Assembly (NCBI GenBank): GCA_018818785.1
Contig: JAHIRF010000006.1
Coordinates: 62,001 to 126,000, forward strand
Origin: Thermoplasmatota archaeon
Lineage (GTDB): Archaea > Thermoplasmatota > Thermoplasmata > UBA10834
Direction: 5' to 3'
DNA: 64,000 nt
The first letter of the stretch is position 1. The number at the start of each line of letters is the position of its first letter. Below are positions 60,788 through 64,000 of this stretch, piece after piece. The position numbers and the translations under genes are program-made. The notes under the pieces were generated by a model that searched no databases, had not been told where the DNA came from, and saw only the letters and a program-made list of their open reading frames with translations.

Positions 60788-61600
60788 ATGAGAGCGATCT
60801 GCGGGGCGTTATCAATCATCATGGCGCTCATCATCGCCCTGCCCAGCATGGCATCTGCGGACATAGACAAGCCAGGCGGCCCTCGGTATGCCAATAACAT
60901 CTTCACGGATTTCTCCACGCCGACCGTGGCCCCCGGAGACACATTTGTGTTCTCATTCAACCTGACAAACCCATACGATGACGCCATGGCAGTCATGACT
61001 AATGTCAGCTTGACAGTCGGGATCTACCGCTATGCCACCCAGGAAGAGGTCATCGATGTCGATCAGGACTTCGAATCGCCGCCCTGCTTCGAGAACGGGG
61101 ATGTTGAGACATCTGTCATCATCGATGAACTGGACATCGGAGAGACTGAGAGGATAGAACTCGGCATAGCCGTCGGAAAGAGCACACCACATGGCTCATA
61201 TTTCTCACAGGCGACATATTTCATCAGGCTGAAGCTATCATTCCTGTTCGAGGGTAATTCGACCCCGGTGATCCTCCAATCCCGAGGTTACTTCTCGCAG
61301 GAGGAGTGGGACGACCTCGTCTCCTTCGACCCTGGCGAGTCCATAATCGACATGGCATACATGGAGTCGCTCGGAATCGATGGACTCATACCAGACTCGT
61401 CCTTCGGCGTCAAGATCCCGATCCCGAAATGGCCATTGGGATTGTTGATAGGCGCTTCGTGCGCCCTCGGATTCGGGGCGCTCTACTACTTCGTGTTGGA
61501 TAACCCTGGCAAATACCCGTCACTTGAGAAGAGATTCTATAAGTTGAGGGGAAAAGCGCGCGAGCTTTGGGGCAAGCTTAAGCACATAAGGAGAAAGTGA
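60788..61600 (+). CDS. exported, C-terminally anchored protein of unknown family
   Basis: A 270-residue protein. The signal peptide (1-24) ends MASA-D. The mature region is a beta-sandwich-like domain with TVAPGDTFVFSFNLTNPYDDAM and strand repeats, like archaeal surface NEW3/CARDB-type domains. A transmembrane helix (about 218-238, LGLLIGASCALGFGALYYF) precedes a basic cytoplasmic tail rich in Lys/Arg. Function unknown. The last 81 bases overlap the coding end of the convergent reductase gene, which is a long tail overlap. Confidence 0.65.
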   Translation: MRAICGALSIIMALIIALPSMASADIDKPGGPRYANNIFTDFSTPTVAPGDTFVFSFNLTNPYDDAMAVMTNVSLTVGIYRYATQEEVIDVDQDFESPPCFENGDVETSVIIDELDIGETERIELGIAVGKSTPHGSYFSQATYFIRLKLSFLFEGNSTPVILQSRGYFSQEEWDDLVSFDPGESIIDMAYMESLGIDGLIPDSSFGVKIPIPKWPLGLLIGASCALGFGALYYFVLDNPGKYPSLEKRFYKLRGKARELWGKLKHIRRK

Positions 61601-62680
61601 CGAGGGATAGTCGATGTCCCCTCTGTCTCTTATCAGAGACAGCATCTCCGGATCGTCGAACATTCTGAGCGCTCGGTCCATCTTCTTGTCACTCAGCGAT
61701 ACAAAGACCTTCCTGATTCGGAATGCACTCGCCAGCTCTCTCCCGAAATCGTCCTTCCACATGCGGTCGTACTTCCTCAACTCAACCTCTTGCATTGTGG
61801 TCAGGTATCTGCCGGCACATTCCGAGGCCAATTGCGCGCCACGGATCCCGGTGAAGACTCCACCTCCGGATAGGGGCTTCGCATGGCATGCGGCGTCCCC
61901 GGCCAATAATATATTTCCGCAGATAGCAGTCTTCGCAATCCCTACGGGTATCTTCCCCGCCGATGACGAGATCTTCTTACCTCCTCTGAATTCCGGTCTC
62001 GAGAGCAGTTTCTTCAGATAGACCGAGGGGAGGTCATCACTCTTCCATACACATAGTCCCACCCTCACGCGATCCCCTGCGGGGATCGACCATGCAAAGA
62101 ATCCTGGAGCGACCTTGTTCCCTATGTAGAGATTGACGAAATCAGGGTCGTGCTCCACCCCGATGAGGTCCACCTGGAATCCGGACAGCATGTGCTTCGG
62201 CCCGCGAATCCCGGCGGCAGATCTCGCGATGGACCTGTATCCGTCGCAGCCGATCAGCACCGTCCCCTCGAATTCCTGTATGTTATTCTCGACGCGGGCT
62301 TCGATACGGACATGCCCATCTACCGCTTTGACCGCCCTGACCTTCGCGCCGGTCAATGGTTTCGCACCAAGATCGACGGAATTGTGGAAGAGACATTCGT
62401 CGAATCTGGCTCTGTCGACGACCAATGCTTTTGTATCCCTCGCATCCAGGGTAAGCGTGAATCCCGATGGAGAATGTATCTTGGCGCCCCGGATCTTGTT
62501 GATCAGCGACCCTCTCGCGAATTCGGGCATCGCTCTAGGAGTTATCAATCCAGCGCACTGGATAGGAAGGCCGGGTGTTTCGTGTTCTTCGATTATCGTC
62601 ACTTCATGATGGTCCGCAAGGCATCCCGCCGCGGTTGAACCCGTAGGGCCTGCACCGATGATCAACACTTCAGAGTGCAC
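61520..62680 (-). CDS. geranylgeranyl reductase family flavoprotein
   Basis: A 386-residue FAD enzyme. The dinucleotide fold is VLIIGAGPTGSTAAGCLA; the FAD second motif GNILLAGDAACHAKPLSGGGVFTGI is intact; PIQCAGLI is the Cys-containing block common in this family. Family members reduce the double bonds of archaeal lipid tails or of isoprenoid quinone/chlorophyll precursors, so a membrane-lipid role is likely. Start is GTG at 62680, 25.5 nt from the centre of a TATA box, so leaderless. It converges on the exported-protein gene with an 81-base overlap. Confidence 0.88.
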   Translation of the reverse strand: MHSEVLIIGAGPTGSTAAGCLADHHEVTIIEEHETPGLPIQCAGLITPRAMPEFARGSLINKIRGAKIHSPSGFTLTLDARDTKALVVDRARFDECLFHNSVDLGAKPLTGAKVRAVKAVDGHVRIEARVENNIQEFEGTVLIGCDGYRSIARSAAGIRGPKHMLSGFQVDLIGVEHDPDFVNLYIGNKVAPGFFAWSIPAGDRVRVGLCVWKSDDLPSVYLKKLLSRPEFRGGKKISSSAGKIPVGIAKTAICGNILLAGDAACHAKPLSGGGVFTGIRGAQLASECAGRYLTTMQEVELRKYDRMWKDDFGRELASAFRIRKVFVSLSDKKMDRALRMFDDPEMLSLIRDRGDIDYPSSLSPYVLKLAPKLARFSPQLIESLLK

Positions 62681-62700
62681 GGGTTGCCTAGAGCCATCCT

Positions 62701-62710
62701 ATGTATATCA
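62701..62710 (-). promoter_or_regulatory. TATA box for the geranylgeranyl-reductase-family gene
   Basis: On the minus strand TGATATACAT, centred 25.5 nt before the GTG at 62680, the leaderless spacing. Confidence 0.55.
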
Positions 62711-63165
62711 GCATTTTCGACTCATATCAGGTTTTTCAGTCGCGCGGATCAATCCTCAAGCGGTTCAATATGATGATTGTGAAAAGGATCCGTTCGTACG
62801 GGGAGCTGCTGGATAGTGGTCGCGACCTCATAGTAGTGTTTGAACCGGTGAGAACATTGATGGGAATGAGCACAGGCATGAACGAGGGGGTTGGTGCGGA
62901 GGCCATCGAGTTCCTAGCGGCTCAAAGCCTGTCAGAATCGAAGGGCATCACAGGCGAGAGGGTGGCCAGAACAGCCATTCGCCCAATTCGCGGTAGACTT
63001 CTCGAAGTTCATACCGAAGCTCGTGTATCCGGGCCATGGATGGAAGTCTCAGATCGAGCCGTAGATAGAACCCATGAAAGGCTTCGACCGATCCAGCAGA
63101 TCACCATACATAGGATGAGCCGCGCGTGTCCGATCACTTCTTCGGGACGGTCTCCCAATCCTTGA
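62701..63165 (+). CDS. doubtful 154-residue ORF in the gap before transaldolase
   Basis: The gap of about 450 bases holds one plus-strand ORF that begins inside the opposing TATA box and ends inside the transaldolase coding region. The product ([16 protein letters not shown] start) has no recognised family, signal peptide or membrane helix. No Shine-Dalgarno site is seen. It may be spurious; the rest of the gap shows nothing. Confidence 0.2.
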   Translation: MYISIFDSYQVFQSRGSILKRFNMMIVKRIRSYGELLDSGRDLIVVFEPVRTLMGMSTGMNEGVGAEAIEFLAAQSLSESKGITGERVARTAIRPIRGRLLEVHTEARVSGPWMEVSDRAVDRTHERLRPIQQITIHRMSRACPITSSGRSPNP

Positions 63166-63781
63166 GGAACTTCCGGATGCCCTCGTCCGTCAGGTTGTGC
63201 TTGATCATCTTCTTCAGGACATCGTATGGGATTGTTGCTATGTCGCAACCCGCTAAGGCGGCTTCAGTCACATGGACCGGGTGGCGTATGCTGGCTGCGA
63301 TGACCTCGGTCTCGTAGTCGTAGATACTGAAGATATCGACTATGTCCCTGATCAGATCCATTCCAGTGTGGCTGATGTCGTCCAGGCGTCCAATGAACGG
63401 AGAGACATAGGTCGCACCCGCCTTCGAAGCGAGCAATGCCTGGTTGGTAGAGAATACCAATGTGACATTCGTCCGTATGCCTTCCTTTGAAAGCACCTTG
63501 ACGGCCTTGAGACCCTCGGCGGTCATCGGTATCTTCACCACGATGTTCTTGTGTATCTTCGAGAGCGCCCTTGCCTCGACGATCATGCCCTCTGCGTCCA
63601 TCGAAACCGCTTCTGCGCTTATCGGGCCGTCGACGATGGCGCATATGGCATTGACACGTTCCTTGAAGTCACAACCCTCCTTCGCGATCAGGGAAGGGTT
63701 GGTCGTCACTCCGTCCAGGATCCCCCAGCTGTTGACTTCCTTGATGTGTTCAAGGTTCGCCGTATCTATGAATATCTTCAT
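63134..63781 (-). CDS. tal: transaldolase (TalC/MipB-like short form)
   Basis: A 215-residue (beta/alpha)8 aldolase. The catalytic Lys83 is in NIVVKIPMT, and [15 protein letters not shown] and [11 protein letters not shown] are family blocks. It transfers dihydroxyacetone units in the non-oxidative pentose phosphate pathway, or acts as fructose-6-phosphate aldolase. The ATG at 63781 has GAGGTG 7 bases upstream; the frame is open 5 codons further. It follows the transketolase stop by 11 bases, so both belong to one operon for pentose synthesis. Confidence 0.92.
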   Translation of the reverse strand: MKIFIDTANLEHIKEVNSWGILDGVTTNPSLIAKEGCDFKERVNAICAIVDGPISAEAVSMDAEGMIVEARALSKIHKNIVVKIPMTAEGLKAVKVLSKEGIRTNVTLVFSTNQALLASKAGATYVSPFIGRLDDISHTGMDLIRDIVDIFSIYDYETEVIAASIRHPVHVTEAALAGCDIATIPYDVLKKMIKHNLTDEGIRKFLKDWETVPKK

Positions 63782-63792
63782 TTTTGGACACC

Positions 63793-64000
63793 TCACTTCT
63801 TCCTCTTCAGAACATCATGAGCCGCCTCGACTATGTGCTCCACAGTCAGGCCGTACTTCTCCATCAGTTCGTTGCAGGAACCTGATTCCCCGAACGTGTC
63901 GGGTATGCCAACCCTCTTCATAGGCACATGGAAGTTCTCAACGAGGCACAACGCCACCGCGCTCCCCATGCCCATAATGACGGAATGTTCCTCAGCGGTC
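63793..64000 (-). CDS. tktB: transketolase C-terminal subunit, partial
   Basis: The frame is open from the right edge to a TGA at 63793-63795. The visible 68 residues read [16 protein letters not shown], then [18 protein letters not shown] and [12 protein letters not shown], which are the last part of the C-terminal transketolase subunit of archaea with split transketolase. The 5' end lies outside the window. It is followed by transaldolase. Confidence 0.88.
   Translation of the reverse strand, partial: TAEEHSVIMGMGSAVALCLVENFHVPMKRVGIPDTFGESGSCNELMEKYGLTVEHIVEAAHDVLKRKK

Noticed and set aside
1-64000. CRISPR arrays, insertion sequences, integrases or a prophage
   Set aside because: No regularly spaced direct repeats, transposase or recombinase motifs were seen on either strand.

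Overview
The window is archaeal chromosome, roughly half G+C by eye, most likely from an uncultured or lightly studied member of the Thermoplasmatota (phylum placement is inference). Direct signs of an archaeon are ribosomal proteins L15e and L21e, RNA polymerase subunit F (Rpb4), aIF-1A, Rio1 kinase, a Dim2/Pno1-type KH protein, Pus10, a family-B DNA polymerase with a C-terminal PIP-like box, a geranylgeranyl-reductase-family enzyme, a Taw2/Trm5-type tRNA enzyme, and TATA boxes centred about 26 nt upstream of many start codons (leaderless or short-leader mRNAs). Strong Shine-Dalgarno sites are also present inside operons and before some secreted-protein genes.

Layout. 1-10 kb: an accessory, surface-oriented region with a DUF6159 membrane protein, a clostripain-like secreted protease, a pirin, a lipoprotein, a DUF2178 membrane protein/XRE regulator pair with an apparent operator on its own promoter, and two beta-helix (NosD-like) surface proteins. 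10-15.6 kb: a complete oligopeptide ABC importer operon (oppABCDF order, minus strand). 16-29.5 kb: secreted and membrane proteins, including a zinc-dependent phospholipase-C-like protein, an MscS channel, a 1216-residue solute-binding protein fused to PKD repeats, an alkyltransferase, a second clostripain-like protein, a toroid prenyltransferase-like protein, a C45-type acyltransferase and a TauE/SafE transporter. 29.6-40 kb: metabolism, with a tungsten aldehyde:ferredoxin oxidoreductase, an ABC exporter whose permease carries three PKD domains in an outside loop, methylmalonate-semialdehyde dehydrogenase and two class III aminotransferases. Peptide uptake, proteolysis, transamination, aldehyde oxidation and semialdehyde dehydrogenation together suggest a peptide- and amino-acid-fermenting life style (inference).

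40-64 kb is the information-processing core: a ThiI-like protein with a degenerate PP-loop, L15e, OBG GTPase plus DNA polymerase B, DUF1611, the conserved pus10-rpl21e-rpoF-DUF655-ksgA operon, the aIF1A-rio1-KH operon, argG-argH, an ACT protein, tRNA-Glu(UUC), peroxiredoxin, a DUF835 protein, an unrecognised cysteine-motif protein, a Taw2/Trm5 enzyme, geranylgeranyl reductase family protein, transaldolase and the end of transketolase. No CRISPR array, insertion sequence, integrase, rRNA or replication origin was recognised.

The most unusual items are the PKD-decorated ABC-2 permease, the orphan solute-binding/PKD fusion, a recurrent CAAACCCTTT-like motif just after stop codons of eight genes, the operator palindrome overlapping the DUF2178/HTH promoter, and the ThiI paralogue lacking the PP-loop consensus.
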